DNA of 64,000 nucleotides from Burkholderia sp. 9120 (GCF_000745015.1 NZ_JQNA01000002.1:2914001-2978000), one strand, 5' to 3'; positions 1 through 10,055 are shown, numbered from the stretch's first letter. Made by a program: numbers and translations. Notes: generated from the letters alone by a model not told the origin.

Positions 1-728
1 GCGAACTCCTGTCGAAGTACGACTTCCCGGGCGACGACACGCCGATCATCAAGGGTTCGGCCAAACTGGCGCTGGAAGGCGACACGGGCGAGCTGGGTGA
101 AGTGGCGATCATGAGTCTGGCCGACGCGCTGGACACGTACATCCCGACGCCGGAGCGTGCAATTGACGGCGCGTTCCTGATGCCGGTGGAAGACGTGTTC
201 TCGATCTCGGGTCGCGGCACGGTGGTGACGGGTCGTATCGAGCGTGGTGTCGTGAAGGTCGGCGAAGAAATCGAAATCATCGGTATCAAGCCGACGGTGA
301 AGACGACCTGCACGGGCGTGGAAATGTTCCGCAAGCTGCTCGACCAGGGTCAGGCAGGCGACAACGTTGGTATCCTGCTGCGCGGCACGAAGCGTGAAGA
401 CGTGGAGCGTGGCCAGGTTCTGGCGAAGCCGGGTTCGATCAACCCGCACACGCACTTCACGGCTGAAGTGTACGTGCTGAGCAAGGACGAAGGTGGCCGT
501 CACACGCCGTTCTTCAACAACTATCGTCCGCAGTTCTACTTCCGTACGACGGACGTGACGGGCTCGATCGAGTTGCCGAAGGACAAGGAAATGGTCATGC
601 CGGGCGACAACGTGTCGATCACGGTGAAGCTGATCAACCCGATCGCGATGGAAGAAGGTCTGCGCTTTGCAATTCGCGAAGGCGGCCGTACGGTCGGCGC
701 TGGTGTGGTTGCCAAGATCCTCGAGTAA
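1..728 (+). CDS. tuf: Elongation factor Tu, C-terminal part (5' end outside window)
   Basis: GTPase that delivers aminoacyl-tRNA to the ribosome. About 242 codons are visible (frame begins at base 3), out of roughly 396 usual for the family. The visible part covers the end of the G domain (segment [12 protein letters not shown]) and domains 2 and 3, with typical stretches such as [16 protein letters not shown] and the C-terminus [10 protein letters not shown]. The stop is TAA. It lies directly upstream of rpsJ, as expected when the str operon (rpsL-rpsG-fusA-tuf) runs into the S10 operon in Burkholderiales. The start and the nucleotide-binding motifs are off the window. Whether this is tufA or a second copy cannot be told. 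Confidence 0.97.
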   Translation, partial: ELLSKYDFPGDDTPIIKGSAKLALEGDTGELGEVAIMSLADALDTYIPTPERAIDGAFLMPVEDVFSISGRGTVVTGRIERGVVKVGEEIEIIGIKPTVKTTCTGVEMFRKLLDQGQAGDNVGILLRGTKREDVERGQVLAKPGSINPHTHFTAEVYVLSKDEGGRHTPFFNNYRPQFYFRTTDVTGSIELPKDKEMVMPGDNVSITVKLINPIAMEEGLRFAIREGGRTVGAGVVAKILE

Positions 729-762
729 AATCGCGGATTGAAGTTGCAGTAAGTGGTGCCCG

Positions 763-797
763 GAGCCGGGCGCCGGCCCACAGCGGGCGCCCGGCTC
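763..797 (+). terminator. Strong stem-loop between tuf and rpsJ (attenuator or partial terminator)
   Basis: A perfect 12-bp inverted repeat (GAGCCGGGCGCC at 763-774, GGCGCCCGGCTC at 786-797) with an 11-base loop. The downstream sequence is only moderately T-rich (TTCTTTTAC), so it may attenuate or process the transcript rather than stop it fully. It separates the str part from rpsJ. Confidence 0.6.
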
Positions 798-854
798 TAC
801 GTTCTTTTACTATCTGGCGGCGCAATACCGCCTCGCTCTTTCCAAGGAATTGTC

Positions 855-1166
855 ATGCAGAACCAGAAAATCCGTATTCGCCTGAAGGCTTTCGACTATC
901 GCCTGATCGATCAATCGGCAGCTGAGATTGTGGACACGGCAAAGCGGACCGGCGCAATCGTTCGCGGTCCGGTGCCCCTGCCGACCCGCATCCAGCGCTT
1001 CGACATCCTGCGTTCGCCGCACGTCAACAAGACGTCGCGCGATCAGCTCGAAATCCGTACGCACCAACGCCTGATGGACATCGTTGACCCGACGGACAAG
1101 ACGGTCGACGCACTGATGAAGCTGGATCTGCCGGCCGGCGTAGACGTCGAAATCAAGCTGCAATAA
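855..1166 (+). CDS. rpsJ: 30S ribosomal protein S10
   Basis: Small-subunit head protein that also forms the antitermination complex with NusB. The protein is 103 aa, the usual length. It starts [19 protein letters not shown] and contains the conserved block [22 protein letters not shown] at 855 follows the Shine-Dalgarno AAGGAA at 844-849. The reading frame is open further upstream, but that part has no S10 homology and overlaps the upstream hairpin. It is first in the S10 set, yet 200 bases with a separate promoter part it from rplC. Confidence 0.98.
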   Translation: MQNQKIRIRLKAFDYRLIDQSAAEIVDTAKRTGAIVRGPVPLPTRIQRFDILRSPHVNKTSRDQLEIRTHQRLMDIVDPTDKTVDALMKLDLPAGVDVEIKLQ

Positions 1167-1216
1167 GGCTTCCAGCGGTTGCCCAGTCCGCAGGGCAACG
1201 CTAAGTCATTGATTGC

Positions 1217-1245
1217 TTGCGGAAAACGAAAGGCCTCGCTATAAT
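1217..1245 (+). promoter_or_regulatory. Predicted sigma-70 promoter upstream of rplC
   Basis: -35 TTGCGG (1217-1222), a 17-base spacer and a perfect -10 TATAAT (1240-1245). The start of transcription would be near 1252, giving a leader of about 115 bases before rplC. The next 8 of 9 S10-operon genes follow without another gap this size. Confidence 0.75.
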
Positions 1246-1251
1246 AGTGGG

Positions 1252-1367
1252 CTTTTCGCGCATTTGCGCAAAAAAGTCGGTGTGCTGCAGCATGAATTCA
1301 TGCCCGAAACGGCGCCGGCATTTTGTAAATTAGCCCCGACCAATCGCAGTCGGGAATGGAGAAAACG
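1252..1367 (+). promoter_or_regulatory. Structured 5' leader of rplC
   Basis: Contains GCGCA/TGCGC followed by A6 (about 1259-1275), a perfect 14-base palindrome GCATGAATTCATGC (1290-1303), and a 6-bp stem CCCGAC/GTCGGG with an 8-base loop (1335-1354) that ends only a few bases before the rplC Shine-Dalgarno GGAGA. The last hairpin could affect ribosome access. Ribosomal-protein autoregulation here is inference. Confidence 0.5.
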
Positions 1368-2027
1368 ATGAGCCTTGGACTCGTAGGTCGCAAGGTTGGC
1401 ATGACCCGTATCTTCACGGCAGAAGGGGATTCGATTCCCGTTACCGTGCTGGACGTGTCCGACAACCGAGTGACGCAGATCAAGACTGTTGAAACCGACG
1501 GCTACACGGCCGTGCAGGTTGCATTCGGTACGCGCCGTGCATCGCGCGTGACGAAGCCGTTGGCCGGTCATCTCGCCAAAGCCGGTGTTCAAGCCGGTGA
1601 AATCCTCAAAGAATTCCAGATCGATGCCGCTAAGGCTGCCGAGTTGTCGAGCGGCACCGTGGTTGGTCCCGAGCTGTTCGAAGTAGGCCAGAAGGTCGAC
1701 GTGCAAGGCGTGTCGATCGGTAAGGGCTACGCCGGTACCATCAAGCGTTACAACTTCGCATCCGGCCGTGCATCGCACGGTAACTCGCGCTCGCACAACG
1801 TGCCGGGTTCGATCGGTATGGCGCAGGATCCGGGTCGTGTTTTCCCGGGTAAGCGCATGACCGGTCACATGGGTGACGACACGGTAACGGTGCAAAACCT
1901 CGAAATCGCTCGTATCGACGCTGACCGCAAGCTGTTGCTGGTCAAGGGCGCCGTTCCGGGTGCGAAGGGTGGCAAGGTATTCGTTACGCCGGCCGTGAAG
2001 ACGCGTGCCGTGAAAGGAGCGAAATAA
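1368..2027 (+). CDS. rplC: 50S ribosomal protein L3
   Basis: Primary rRNA-binding protein near the peptidyl transferase centre. The protein is 219 aa, starting [20 protein letters not shown], and carries the signature segment with [18 protein letters not shown] and [16 protein letters not shown] at 1368 is preferred over the in-frame ATG at 1356 because GGAGA lies 5-6 bases upstream and L3 proteins begin at MSLGL. The stop overlaps the rplD start (TAATG), suggesting translational coupling. Confidence 0.98.
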   Translation: MSLGLVGRKVGMTRIFTAEGDSIPVTVLDVSDNRVTQIKTVETDGYTAVQVAFGTRRASRVTKPLAGHLAKAGVQAGEILKEFQIDAAKAAELSSGTVVGPELFEVGQKVDVQGVSIGKGYAGTIKRYNFASGRASHGNSRSHNVPGSIGMAQDPGRVFPGKRMTGHMGDDTVTVQNLEIARIDADRKLLLVKGAVPGAKGGKVFVTPAVKTRAVKGAK

Positions 2028-2647
2028 TGGAACTTAAGCTCCTGAATGCCAATGGTCAGGAAGGTGCAGGCGTTAGCGCGTCGGACGTCGTGTTCGGTCG
2101 CGATTACAACGAAGCCCTGATTCACCAGGTCGTGGTTGCGTACCAGGCGAATGCCCGTAGCGGCAACCGCGCGCAGAAAGATCGTGAGCAAGTCAAGCAC
2201 ACGACCAAGAAGCCGTGGCGCCAGAAGGGTACGGGCCGCGCTCGTGCCGGTATGTCGTCGAGCCCGTTGTGGCGCGGCGGTGGCCGTATCTTCCCGAATT
2301 CGCCGGAAGAAAACTTTTCGCACAAGGTTAACAAGAAGATGCATCGCGCAGGCCTCTGCTCGATCTTCTCGCAGTTGGCCCGCGAAGGCCGCATCTCGGT
2401 GGTCGACGAGCTGACGCTCGAAGCGCCGAAGACGAAGCTGCTGGCCGAAAAATTCAAGGCGATGGGTCTCGATTCCGTGCTGGTGATTACCGACACGGTT
2501 GATGAAAACCTGTACCTCGCGTCGCGCAACCTTGCCCACGTGGCGGTTGTCGAGCCGCGTTACGCCGACCCGCTGTCGCTGATCTACTTCAAGAAGATCC
2601 TGATCACGAAGGCTGCGGTCGCCCAGATCGAGGAGTTGCTGTCATGA
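2027..2647 (+). CDS. rplD: 50S ribosomal protein L4
   Basis: Binds 23S rRNA and lines the exit tunnel with a long loop. In E. coli it also represses the S10 operon. The protein is 206 aa. It has the conserved loop region [20 protein letters not shown] and [13 protein letters not shown]. It shares one base with the rplC stop and overlaps rplW by four bases (ATGA). Whether this L4 acts on the leader upstream of rplC is not visible in the sequence. Confidence 0.98.
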   Translation: MELKLLNANGQEGAGVSASDVVFGRDYNEALIHQVVVAYQANARSGNRAQKDREQVKHTTKKPWRQKGTGRARAGMSSSPLWRGGGRIFPNSPEENFSHKVNKKMHRAGLCSIFSQLAREGRISVVDELTLEAPKTKLLAEKFKAMGLDSVLVITDTVDENLYLASRNLAHVAVVEPRYADPLSLIYFKKILITKAAVAQIEELLS

Positions 2648-2958
2648 GCGAGATTCGCAAAAACGATCATCGTTTGATGCAGGTCCTGCTCGCGCCGGTG
2701 ATCTCCGAAAAGGCGACGCTGGTGGCCGACAAGAACGAGCAGGTTGTGTTCGAAGTCGCGCCCGATGCTACGAAGCAGGAAGTGAAAGCTGCCGTCGAGC
2801 TGCTGTTCAAGGTGGAAGTCAATTCCGTCAACGTGCTGGTTTCGAAGGGCAAAGCCAAGCGCTTTGGTCGCTTCATGGGCAAGCGCAAAGACGTGAAGAA
2901 GGCGTACGTCTGCCTGAAGCCCGGCCAGGAAATCAACTTTGAAGCGGAGGCCAAGTAA
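2644..2958 (+). CDS. rplW: 50S ribosomal protein L23
   Basis: Tunnel-exit protein that docks trigger factor and SRP. The protein is 104 aa and starts [20 protein letters not shown], with the typical VISEKAT motif and the [18 protein letters not shown] block. ATG overlaps the rplD stop (ATGA). The next gene, rplB, begins 2 bases after the stop. Confidence 0.97.
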   Translation: MSEIRKNDHRLMQVLLAPVISEKATLVADKNEQVVFEVAPDATKQEVKAAVELLFKVEVNSVNVLVSKGKAKRFGRFMGKRKDVKKAYVCLKPGQEINFEAEAK

Positions 2959-2960
2959 TC

Positions 2961-3788
2961 ATGGCAATCGTTAAAGTTAAGCCGACTTCGCCGGGTCGCC
3001 GCGCGATGGTCAAGGTGGTCAACAAGGATCTGCATAAGGGCAAGCCGTTCGCGCCGCTGCTCGACGCGCAATCCTCGACCGCCGGCCGTAACAACAACGG
3101 CCACATCACCACGCGTCATAAGGGTGGTGGTCACAAGCATCACTATCGTGTCGTCGATTTCCGTCGCAATAAGGACGGTATCGCAGCGAAGGTCGAGCGT
3201 CTTGAGTACGATCCGAACCGTAGCGCGAACATCGCGCTGGTTCTGTACGCAGACGGCGAACGGCGCTACATCATTGCTCCGAAGGGTCTCACCGTCGGTC
3301 AGCAACTGATGTCCGGTTCCGAAGCGCCGATCCGTGCTGGTAACACGCTGCCGATCCGCAACATTCCGGTCGGTACGACGATCCACTGCATCGAAATGCT
3401 GCCGGGCAAGGGCGCGCAAATGGCGCGTTCGGCTGGTACGTCGGCGATGTTGCTGGCTCGTGAAGGCATCTACGCACAGGTCCGCCTGCGCTCCGGTGAA
3501 ATCCGCCGCGTTCACGTTGAATGCCGCGCGACGATTGGTGAAGTTGGCAACGAAGAGCATAGTCTCCGTCAAATCGGTAAGGCTGGCGCGAACCGCTGGC
3601 GCGGTATCCGTCCGACGGTGCGTGGCGTTGCAATGAACCCGGTCGATCACCCGCACGGCGGTGGTGAAGGCAAGACGGCTGCAGGTCGCGATCCGGTGAG
3701 CCCGTGGGGCACGCCTGCTAAGGGTTATCGCACCCGCAGCAACAAGCGCACGACGAGCATGATCGTCCAGCGCCGTCACAAGCGTTAA
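2961..3788 (+). CDS. rplB: 50S ribosomal protein L2
   Basis: Needed for subunit joining and peptidyl transfer. The protein is 275 aa, starting [20 protein letters not shown]. It has the conserved [10 protein letters not shown] and the C-terminal [15 protein letters not shown], which contains the conserved histidine of the family, followed by [13 protein letters not shown]. Spacing to rpsS is 10 bases. Confidence 0.98.
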   Translation: MAIVKVKPTSPGRRAMVKVVNKDLHKGKPFAPLLDAQSSTAGRNNNGHITTRHKGGGHKHHYRVVDFRRNKDGIAAKVERLEYDPNRSANIALVLYADGERRYIIAPKGLTVGQQLMSGSEAPIRAGNTLPIRNIPVGTTIHCIEMLPGKGAQMARSAGTSAMLLAREGIYAQVRLRSGEIRRVHVECRATIGEVGNEEHSLRQIGKAGANRWRGIRPTVRGVAMNPVDHPHGGGEGKTAAGRDPVSPWGTPAKGYRTRSNKRTTSMIVQRRHKR

Positions 3789-3798
3789 GGAGTAGGCA

Positions 3799-4074
3799 AT
3801 GGCACGTTCTGTAAAAAAAGGTCCGTTCTGCGACGCCCATTTGCTGAAGAAAGTTGAGGCGGCAGCAGCTTCGCGGGATAAGAAGCCGATCAAAACCTGG
3901 TCGCGTCGCTCGACGATCCTCCCGGATTTCATCGGTCTGACGATCGCCGTCCACAACGGCCGTCAACACGTTCCGGTGTATGTCTCGGAAAACATGGTCG
4001 GCCACAAGCTTGGCGAGTTCGCACTGACCCGTACGTTCAAGGGTCATGCAGCCGACAAGAAGGCTAAGAAATAA
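3799..4074 (+). CDS. rpsS: 30S ribosomal protein S19
   Basis: Head protein that forms a complex with S13 near the A-site tRNA. The protein is 91 aa, starting [20 protein letters not shown], and contains [15 protein letters not shown] and the C-terminal [21 protein letters not shown] Shine-Dalgarno AAGGAG lies at 3787-3792. Standard position between rplB and rplV. Confidence 0.97.
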   Translation: MARSVKKGPFCDAHLLKKVEAAAASRDKKPIKTWSRRSTILPDFIGLTIAVHNGRQHVPVYVSENMVGHKLGEFALTRTFKGHAADKKAKK

Positions 4075-4084
4075 GGGGCTCATG

Positions 4085-4414
4085 ATGGAAGTGAAAGCAA
4101 TTCATCGCGGTGCCCGCATCTCGGCGCAGAAAACGCGCCTTGTGGCTGACCAGATCCGCGGTTTGCCGGTCGACAAGGCGCTGAACGTTCTGACGTTCTC
4201 GCCGAAGAAGGCTGCGGGAATCGTGAAAAAGGTTGTGCTGTCGGCGATCGCGAATGCGGAGCATAACGAAGGCGCTGATATCGACGAGCTCAAAGTAACG
4301 AGCATCATGGTCGACAAGGCTGCATCGCTGAAGCGTTTTACTGCGCGCGCTAAAGGCCGCGGTAACCGCATCGAGAAGCAATCCTGTCACATCACTGTGA
4401 CGGTCGGGAATTAA
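4085..4414 (+). CDS. rplV: 50S ribosomal protein L22
   Basis: Lines the exit tunnel next to L4 and is a macrolide-resistance site in the family. The protein is 109 aa, starting [20 protein letters not shown]. Two adjacent ATG codons exist (4082, 4085). The second sits 6 bases after AGGGG (4074-4078) and gives the usual protein, while the first leaves only 3 bases. The longer frame from 4046 overlaps rpsS and has no L22 similarity. Confidence 0.96.
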   Translation: MEVKAIHRGARISAQKTRLVADQIRGLPVDKALNVLTFSPKKAAGIVKKVVLSAIANAEHNEGADIDELKVTSIMVDKAASLKRFTARAKGRGNRIEKQSCHITVTVGN

Positions 4415-4425
4415 GGGGTCATACG

Positions 4426-5223
4426 ATGGGACAGAAAATTCATCCGACTGGCTTCCGTTTGGCCGTCAGCCGCAATTGGGCGTCGCGTTGGTACGCGAAC
4501 AACAACAATTTCGCGGCGATGTTGCAGGAAGACATCGGTGTTCGTGAATACCTGAAGAAGAAGCTGAAGAACGCTTCTGTTGGTCGCGTCGTTATCGAGC
4601 GTCCGGCAAAAAACGCGCGCATCACGATTTATAGCTCGCGTCCGGGTGTCGTCATCGGTAAGAAGGGCGAGGATATCGAACTGCTGAAGTCGGAACTGCA
4701 ACGCCGTATGGGCGTTCCGGTCCACGTCAACATCGAAGAAATCCGTAAGCCGGAAACCGATGCGCAACTGATCGCCGATTCGATCACGCAACAGCTTGAG
4801 CGTCGGATTATGTTCCGCCGCGCAATGAAGCGTGCGATGCAAAACGCAATGCGTCTGGGTGCTCAAGGCATCAAGATCATGAGCGCAGGCCGCCTGAACG
4901 GTATCGAAATCGCTCGTACGGAATGGTATCGCGAAGGTCGCGTGCCGCTTCATACGCTGCGCGCTGATATCGACTACGCAACTTCGGAAGCGAAGACGAC
5001 GTACGGCATCATCGGTGTGAAGGTGTGGGTCTATAAGGGCGATACGCTCGGCCGCAACGATGCACCGGTGGTTGAAGAAGTCGCCGAAGAAAAGCGTCCG
5101 CGCCGCAATGCACGTCCGGGTGGCGATCGCCGTCCGCGTCGCGATGGTGAAGGTGGCGGTCCGGCAGGTGCACGCCGTGGCGCTCCTCGTCGTGCTGGCG
5201 GTGACGGTAAGACTGGAGAATAA
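4426..5223 (+). CDS. rpsC: 30S ribosomal protein S3
   Basis: Part of the mRNA entry tunnel with helicase role. The protein is 265 aa, starting [18 protein letters not shown], with a KH domain around residues 38-110 (motif [11 protein letters not shown]). The last 45 or so residues are a low-complexity Arg/Gly/Pro tail, as is common in betaproteobacterial S3, and explain the length over the roughly 233 aa of E. coli. Spacing to rplP is 2 bases. Confidence 0.97.
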   Translation: MGQKIHPTGFRLAVSRNWASRWYANNNNFAAMLQEDIGVREYLKKKLKNASVGRVVIERPAKNARITIYSSRPGVVIGKKGEDIELLKSELQRRMGVPVHVNIEEIRKPETDAQLIADSITQQLERRIMFRRAMKRAMQNAMRLGAQGIKIMSAGRLNGIEIARTEWYREGRVPLHTLRADIDYATSEAKTTYGIIGVKVWVYKGDTLGRNDAPVVEEVAEEKRPRRNARPGGDRRPRRDGEGGGPAGARRGAPRRAGGDGKTGE

Positions 5224-5225
5224 CG

Positions 5226-5642
5226 ATGCTGCAACCGAAACGCAGAAAGTATCGCAAAGAACAGAAGGGTCGTAACACCGGTGTCGCCACCCGCGGTAAC
5301 GCAGTGTCGTTCGGTGAGTTCGGCCTGAAGGCTATCGGTCGCGGTCGCTTGACTGCACGCCAGATTGAAGCGGCGCGTCGTGCAATGACGCGTCACATCA
5401 AGCGTGGTGGCCGTATCTGGATCCGCATTTTCCCGGACAAGCCGATCTCGCATAAGCCGGCTGAAGTACGGATGGGTAACGGTAAAGGTAACCCTGAGTA
5501 CTACGTCGCAGAGATTCAACCGGGCAAGATGCTGTACGAAATGGACGGCGTAACCGAAGAGCTGGCACGCGAAGCGTTCCGTCTGGCTGCAGCTAAGCTG
5601 CCGCTTAAGACGACGTTTATCGTGCGTCAGCTCGGCGCCTAA
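5226..5642 (+). CDS. rplP: 50S ribosomal protein L16
   Basis: Binds near the A-site tRNA elbow and is required for late 50S assembly. The protein is 138 aa, starting [20 protein letters not shown], with the signature [21 protein letters not shown] (family-typical; first 20 residues quoted in part). It lies tightly between rpsC and rpmC. Confidence 0.97.
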   Translation: MLQPKRRKYRKEQKGRNTGVATRGNAVSFGEFGLKAIGRGRLTARQIEAARRAMTRHIKRGGRIWIRIFPDKPISHKPAEVRMGNGKGNPEYYVAEIQPGKMLYEMDGVTEELAREAFRLAAAKLPLKTTFIVRQLGA

Positions 5643-5652
5643 GGAGCAAATG

Positions 5653-5847
5653 ATGAAGGCTTCCGAACTTCACCAGAAAGATCAGGCCGCGCTCAACAAG
5701 GAGCTGTCGGACCTGTTGAAGGCGCAATTCGGCCTGCGCATGCAACTCGCGACCCAGCAGCTCACGAACACGAGCCAGCTGAAGAAGGTTCGTCGCGACA
5801 TCGCACGCGTGCGGACCGTCCTGACTGAGAAGGCGAACCAGAAATGA
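5653..5847 (+). CDS. rpmC: 50S ribosomal protein L29
   Basis: Small two-helix protein beside L23 at the tunnel exit. The protein is 64 aa, starting [20 protein letters not shown] and ending [13 protein letters not shown]. Of two adjacent ATGs, the one at 5653 stands 6 bases after AAGGAG (5641-5646), so it is preferred to 5650. The end overlaps rpsQ by four bases. Confidence 0.96.
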
Positions 5848-6116
5848 ACGATAGCGTAAAAACCTCGCTCAAGCGGACGCTGGTCGGCAAGGTCGTCAGC
5901 AACAAGATGGACAAGACGGTCACCGTGCTGGTTGAGCACCGCGTGAAGCACCCGATCTACGGCAAATACGTTGTGCGTTCGAAGAAGTACCATGCGCACG
6001 ACGATGCGAACACGTACAACGAGGGTGACCTCGTTGAAATCCAGGAAACACGTCCGATTTCGAAGACGAAGGCTTGGGTTGTGGCTCGCTTGGTCGAGGC
6101 TGCTCGCGTCATCTGA
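5844..6116 (+). CDS. rpsQ: 30S ribosomal protein S17
   Basis: Primary 16S-binding assembly protein. The protein is 90 aa with the OB-fold motif [22 protein letters not shown] overlaps the rpmC stop (ATGA). This is the last gene of the S10 set. A 290-base gap with its own promoter follows before rplN. Confidence 0.97.
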
Positions 6117-6160
6117 CGCCGCAAAGTTGTAGAAGTAATTGAAATCGCAGCAAGTTTCGC

Positions 6161-6188
6161 TTGCAAGACCGGGGTTATGTGATATGAT
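6161..6188 (+). promoter_or_regulatory. Predicted spc-operon promoter
   Basis: -35 TTGCAA (6161-6166), 16-base spacer, -10 TATGAT (6183-6188) preceded by an extended TGA at 6180-6182. E. coli also has its spc promoter between rpsQ and rplN, which supports the call. Confidence 0.75.
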
Positions 6189-6406
6189 CTCGGTCTTCCC
6201 TCTTTTATGGGAGCCCCGTCGCGGGCGAAGTTGGTGGGGGAAGCGGTTCGGGCGCCAGTCTGTTCCGTAGGATTCACCGGATTGCGATGGCGGGTTTCGT
6301 TTGCCGTCGCTGCTGTTCATACCCAAGCAGCCGATTGGCTGACGGGACCAAGACTGACCGGGTACGCCATGGTGGTGTGGCCGGATTAAGTTGGGAAAGA
6401 TAAACC
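6189..6406 (+). promoter_or_regulatory. Long G-rich leader of rplN
   Basis: About 210 bases between the predicted promoter and rplN. No credible coding frame matches anything I recognise. The RNA is G-rich with several short self-complementary segments (for example around 6206-6250 and 6340-6385), but I could not assign a known element. It may be a regulatory leader. Confidence 0.35.
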
Positions 6407-6775
6407 ATGATCCAGACCGAAACTCGGCTTGAAGTGGCCGACAACACGGGTGCACGTGAAGTCATGTGCATCAAGGTGCTCGGCGGCTCGAAGCGTCGTT
6501 ATGCCAGCATTGGCGACATCATCAAGGTGACCGTCAAAGAAGCAACGCCGCGCGGGCGCGTGAAGAAAGGCGAGATTTATAACGCCGTGGTGGTTCGCAC
6601 CGCCAAGGGCGTGCGCCGTCAGGACGGCTCGCTGATCAAGTTTGATGGCAACGCCGCCGTGTTGTTGAATGCCAAGCTCGAACCTATTGGCACCCGTATT
6701 TTCGGGCCTGTCACGCGCGAGTTGCGTAGCGAACGATTCATGAAGATCGTTTCGCTGGCACCTGAAGTGCTGTAA
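6407..6775 (+). CDS. rplN: 50S ribosomal protein L14
   Basis: Intersubunit bridge protein. The protein is 122 aa, starting [20 protein letters not shown], and contains the family motif [20 protein letters not shown]. First gene of the spc set after the long leader. The stop is followed by AAGGAG, the ribosome-binding site of rplX. Confidence 0.98.
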   Translation: MIQTETRLEVADNTGAREVMCIKVLGGSKRRYASIGDIIKVTVKEATPRGRVKKGEIYNAVVVRTAKGVRRQDGSLIKFDGNAAVLLNAKLEPIGTRIFGPVTRELRSERFMKIVSLAPEVL

Positions 6776-6784
6776 GGAGTCGCG

Positions 6785-7093
6785 ATGAACAAGATTCGCA
6801 AGGGTGACGAAGTTATCGTCATCACCGGCAAAGATAAAGGTAAGCGCGGCGTCGTGCTGTCCGTTGGCGAAAGCAAAGTTATTGTCGAGGGCATCAATCT
6901 CGTCAAGAAACACGTCAAGCCGAACCCGATGAAGGGTACGACGGGCGGTGTGGAAGCCAAGACGATGCCGCTGCAAATTTCGAACGTCGCATTGGTCGAC
7001 GCGAATGGCAAGGCGTCGCGTGTAGGCATCAAGGTCGAAGGAGACAAGAAAGTCCGTTTCCTTAAAACGACCGGTGCCGAGCTGAGCGCCTGA
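6785..7093 (+). CDS. rplX: 50S ribosomal protein L24
   Basis: Assembly-initiator protein with a KOW motif ([18 protein letters not shown] near residues 7-24). The protein is 102 aa, usual length. It stands 9 bases after rplN and 17 before rplE. Confidence 0.97.
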   Translation: MNKIRKGDEVIVITGKDKGKRGVVLSVGESKVIVEGINLVKKHVKPNPMKGTTGGVEAKTMPLQISNVALVDANGKASRVGIKVEGDKKVRFLKTTGAELSA

Positions 7094-7110
7094 CGCTGCG
7101 GAGTAAAAAA

Positions 7111-7650
7111 ATGGCTCGTTTGCAAGAGTTTTACAAAGAAAAGGTTGTGCCCGGCCTCATCGAGAAGTTCGGTTACAAGTCCGTGATGGAAGTGCCGCGT
7201 ATCACCAAGATCACCCTGAACATGGGCCTTGGCGAAGCGGTTGCTGACAAGAAGATCATCGAAAACGCAGTTGGCGACCTGACGAAGATCGCAGGCCAGA
7301 AGCCGGTGATCACGAAGGCACGCAAGGCAATCGCTGGCTTCAAGATCCGTCAAGGCTATCCGATCGGTGCAATGGTGACGTTGCGCGGTCAGGCAATGTA
7401 CGAATTTCTGGATCGTTTCGTGACGGTTGCGCTCCCCCGCGTGCGCGACTTCCGTGGCGTCTCGGGTCGTGCGTTCGATGGTCGCGGCAATTACAACATC
7501 GGTGTGAAAGAGCAGATCATTTTCCCCGAAATCGACTACGACAAGATCGACGCACTGCGTGGGCTGAACATCAGCATCACGACGACTGCGAAGACCGACG
7601 ACGAAGCAAAGGCTCTGCTCGCCAGCTTCAAGTTCCCGTTCAGAAACTGA
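7111..7650 (+). CDS. rplE: 50S ribosomal protein L5
   Basis: Binds 5S rRNA and contacts P-site tRNA. The protein is 179 aa, starting [20 protein letters not shown], with the conserved [10 protein letters not shown] and the C-terminal [15 protein letters not shown]. Standard spc position before rpsN. Confidence 0.98.
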   Translation: MARLQEFYKEKVVPGLIEKFGYKSVMEVPRITKITLNMGLGEAVADKKIIENAVGDLTKIAGQKPVITKARKAIAGFKIRQGYPIGAMVTLRGQAMYEFLDRFVTVALPRVRDFRGVSGRAFDGRGNYNIGVKEQIIFPEIDYDKIDALRGLNISITTTAKTDDEAKALLASFKFPFRN

Positions 7651-7657
7651 GGTTACC

Positions 7658-7963
7658 GTGGCTAAACTGGCACTGATCGAACGTGAAAAGAAGCGTGCTC
7701 GCCTCGCTGCTAAGTACGCTCCCAAGCGTGCGGAGTTGAAGGCGATCATTGGCGATATGAGCAAGTCGGACGAAGAGCATTACGCAGCACGTCTGGAACT
7801 GCAACAACTGCCGCGCAACTCTAACCCGACCCGTAAGCGCAATCGTTGCGCAATTACTGGTCGTCCGCGCGGTACGTTCCGTAAATTCGGGCTGGCGCGT
7901 AACAAGATTCGCGAAATCGCGTTCCGCGGCGAGATCCCTGGCCTGACCAAGGCGAGCTGGTAA
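7658..7963 (+). CDS. rpsN: 30S ribosomal protein S14 (zinc-independent type)
   Basis: Head assembly protein, 101 aa. The length and the lack of the CxxC pairs of the 61-aa zinc form mark it as the long type: the core reads [19 protein letters not shown]. The start is GTG at 7658, 7 bases after the rplE stop. GAGG lies just upstream. Confidence 0.97.
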   Translation: MAKLALIEREKKRARLAAKYAPKRAELKAIIGDMSKSDEEHYAARLELQQLPRNSNPTRKRNRCAITGRPRGTFRKFGLARNKIREIAFRGEIPGLTKASW

Positions 7964-7977
7964 TAGGAGAAACGTAA

Positions 7978-8373
7978 ATGAGCATGAGTGATCCTATCGC
8001 CGATATGCTGACTCGCATCCGCAATGCGCAGATGGTTGAGAAAGTCTCGGTGACTATGCCCTCGTCGAAAGTCAAGGTTGCGATTGCGCAAGTCCTTAAG
8101 GACGAAGGCTATATCGATGATTTCGCAGTGAAGTCCGAAGGTGCGAAATCTGAATTGAACATCGTGTTGAAGTACTACGCTGGCCGTCCGGTGATCGAAC
8201 GCATTGAGCGCGTCTCGAAGCCTGGTCTGCGTGTGTACCGCGGCCGTAACGACATCCCTGTGGTCATGAATGGCCTCGGCGTGGCAATCGTGTCGACGCC
8301 GAAGGGCGTGATGACGGACCGCAAGGCGCGTGCAACGGGCGTTGGCGGCGAAGTTATCTGCTACGTCGCTTAA
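7978..8373 (+). CDS. rpsH: 30S ribosomal protein S8
   Basis: Central-domain assembly protein; in E. coli it represses the spc operon by binding the rplE region of the mRNA. The protein is 131 aa, starting [20 protein letters not shown] and ending in the family signature of [19 protein letters not shown] precedes the start. Confidence 0.97.
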
Positions 8374-8391
8374 GGCCGAAAGGAGAGAAAC

Positions 8392-8922
8392 ATGTCTCGA
8401 GTAGGTAAAAGCCCGATCGCGCTGGAAGGCGCAGAAGTGGCCCTGAGCGACGAACGTATTACCGTCAAGGGCCCGCTGGGTACGATTTCGCAGGCTGCTA
8501 ACAGCCTCGTGAAGGTGGTGAACGACAACGGCACGCTGAAATTCGAGCCGGCTGACGAAAGCCGCGAAGCGAATGCGATGTCGGGCACGATGCGCGCACT
8601 GGTTGCGAACATGGTGAACGGCGTGACGAAGGGTTTCGAGCGCAAGCTGACGCTGGTTGGCGTCGGTTACCGCGCGCAGGCGCAAGGCGACAAGCTGAAC
8701 CTGTCGCTGGGTTTCTCGCACCCCGTGGTGCACCAGATGCCGGAAGGCGTCAAGGCTGAAACCCCGACGCAAACCGAAATCGTGATCAAGGGGATCAATA
8801 AGCAACAAGTTGGCCAAGTCGCTGCAGAAGTGCGCGGCTATCGCCCGCCGGAGCCCTATAAGGGCAAGGGTGTGCGATACGCCAACGAGGTTGTGATCCT
8901 CAAAGAAACGAAGAAGAAGTAA
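8392..8922 (+). CDS. rplF: 50S ribosomal protein L6
   Basis: Located near the sarcin-ricin loop. The protein is 176 aa made of two repeated alpha/beta domains, starting [18 protein letters not shown]. The C-terminal motif [16 protein letters not shown] is diagnostic. Confidence 0.98.
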   Translation: MSRVGKSPIALEGAEVALSDERITVKGPLGTISQAANSLVKVVNDNGTLKFEPADESREANAMSGTMRALVANMVNGVTKGFERKLTLVGVGYRAQAQGDKLNLSLGFSHPVVHQMPEGVKAETPTQTEIVIKGINKQQVGQVAAEVRGYRPPEPYKGKGVRYANEVVILKETKKK

Positions 8923-8934
8923 GGGTGCGCAATC

Positions 8935-9300
8935 ATGGATAAGACTCAATCTCGCCTGCGCCGCGCTCGTCAGACGCGTATCAAGATCGCTGAGCTGCAG
9001 GTCGCGCGTCTCGCCGTGCATCGCACGAACACGCACATCTATGCGCAAGTGTTCTCGCCGTGTGGCACCAAGGTGCTCGCTAGCGCGTCGACGCTCGAAG
9101 CCGAAGTGCGTGCGCAACTCGCTGATCAGACGGGCAAGGGCGGCAACGTCGCTGCTGCCACTCTGATTGGTAAGCGCATCGCAGAAAAGGCTAAGGCTGC
9201 CGGCATCGAATCCGTCGCCTTCGACCGTTCGGGTTTCCGTTACCACGGCCGCGTGAAAGCGCTGGCTGATGCGGCGCGCGAAGCCGGACTCAAGTTCTAA
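8935..9300 (+). CDS. rplR: 50S ribosomal protein L18
   Basis: 5S rRNA-binding protein. The protein is 121 aa, starting [20 protein letters not shown] and ending with the typical [20 protein letters not shown] block. Spacing is 12 bases after rplF and 14 before rpsE. Confidence 0.97.
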   Translation: MDKTQSRLRRARQTRIKIAELQVARLAVHRTNTHIYAQVFSPCGTKVLASASTLEAEVRAQLADQTGKGGNVAAATLIGKRIAEKAKAAGIESVAFDRSGFRYHGRVKALADAAREAGLKF

Positions 9301-9314
9301 GGGAAGAATTCGTC

Positions 9315-9833
9315 ATGGCAAAGATGCAAGCGAAAGTTCAGGCTGACGAACGCGACGACGGCCTTCGTGAAAAAATGATTTCGGTCAACCGCGTGACCAA
9401 GGTCGTGAAGGGTGGCCGGATTCTCGGCTTCGCCGCTCTGACCGTGGTTGGCGATGGTGATGGCCGCGTCGGTATGGGCAAGGGCAAGGCGAAGGAAGTG
9501 CCGGTCGCTGTTCAGAAGGCGATGGAACAGGCTCGCCGCAACATGTTCAAGGTGCCGTTGAAGAACGGGACCCTGCAACACGAAGTGCACGGTAAGCACG
9601 GCGCATCGATGGTCCTCCTGGCTCCGGCCAAGGATGGTACTGGTGTGATCGCCGGCGGTCCGATGCGCGCAGTGTTCGACGTGATGGGCGTGCAGAACGT
9701 TGTGGCCAAGAGCCACGGTTCGACGAACCCGTATAACCTCGTTCGTGCAACGCTCGACGGTCTGCGCAAGCAGTCGACGCCGGGTGATATCGCGGCGAAG
9801 CGCGGCAAGTCCGTCGAAGATATTCTGGGCTAA
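9315..9833 (+). CDS. rpsE: 30S ribosomal protein S5
   Basis: Decoding-fidelity protein at the mRNA entry. The protein is 172 aa. It has the S5 motif [20 protein letters not shown] and the loop [21 protein letters not shown] segment (here [17 protein letters not shown]). Standard position before rpmD. Confidence 0.97.
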   Translation: MAKMQAKVQADERDDGLREKMISVNRVTKVVKGGRILGFAALTVVGDGDGRVGMGKGKAKEVPVAVQKAMEQARRNMFKVPLKNGTLQHEVHGKHGASMVLLAPAKDGTGVIAGGPMRAVFDVMGVQNVVAKSHGSTNPYNLVRATLDGLRKQSTPGDIAAKRGKSVEDILG

Positions 9834-9843
9834 GGTGGACACC

Positions 9844-10026
9844 ATGTCTGATAAAACTGTCAAGGTCCAGCTCGTCAAGAGCCTGATCGGCACCCGTGAA
9901 ACGCATCGTGCAACGGTGCGTGGCTTGGGCCTGCGCCGACTCAACTCGGTTAGCGAGTTGCAGGACACGCCGGCTGTGCGCGGCATGATCAACAAGGTTT
10001 CGTACCTCGTTAAGGTCATCAGCTAA
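9844..10026 (+). CDS. rpmD: 50S ribosomal protein L30
   Basis: Small 23S-binding protein of 60 aa, starting [20 protein letters not shown] and ending [16 protein letters not shown] at 9844 is chosen because the upstream part of the frame lies within rpsE and is not L30-like. GGTGG precedes the start. Confidence 0.96.
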   Translation: MSDKTVKVQLVKSLIGTRETHRATVRGLGLRRLNSVSELQDTPAVRGMINKVSYLVKVIS

Positions 10027-10055
10027 GCGGCTGACCAGGACTCAAGGAGTTGATA

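Noticed and set aside
1356..1367. Earlier rplC start at 1356
   Set aside because: Would overlap the Shine-Dalgarno GGAGA and add MEKT, which L3 lacks.
7780..9246. 488-codon antisense frame over rpsN-rpsH-rplF-rplR
   Set aside because: Covers four conserved ribosomal genes on the other strand.
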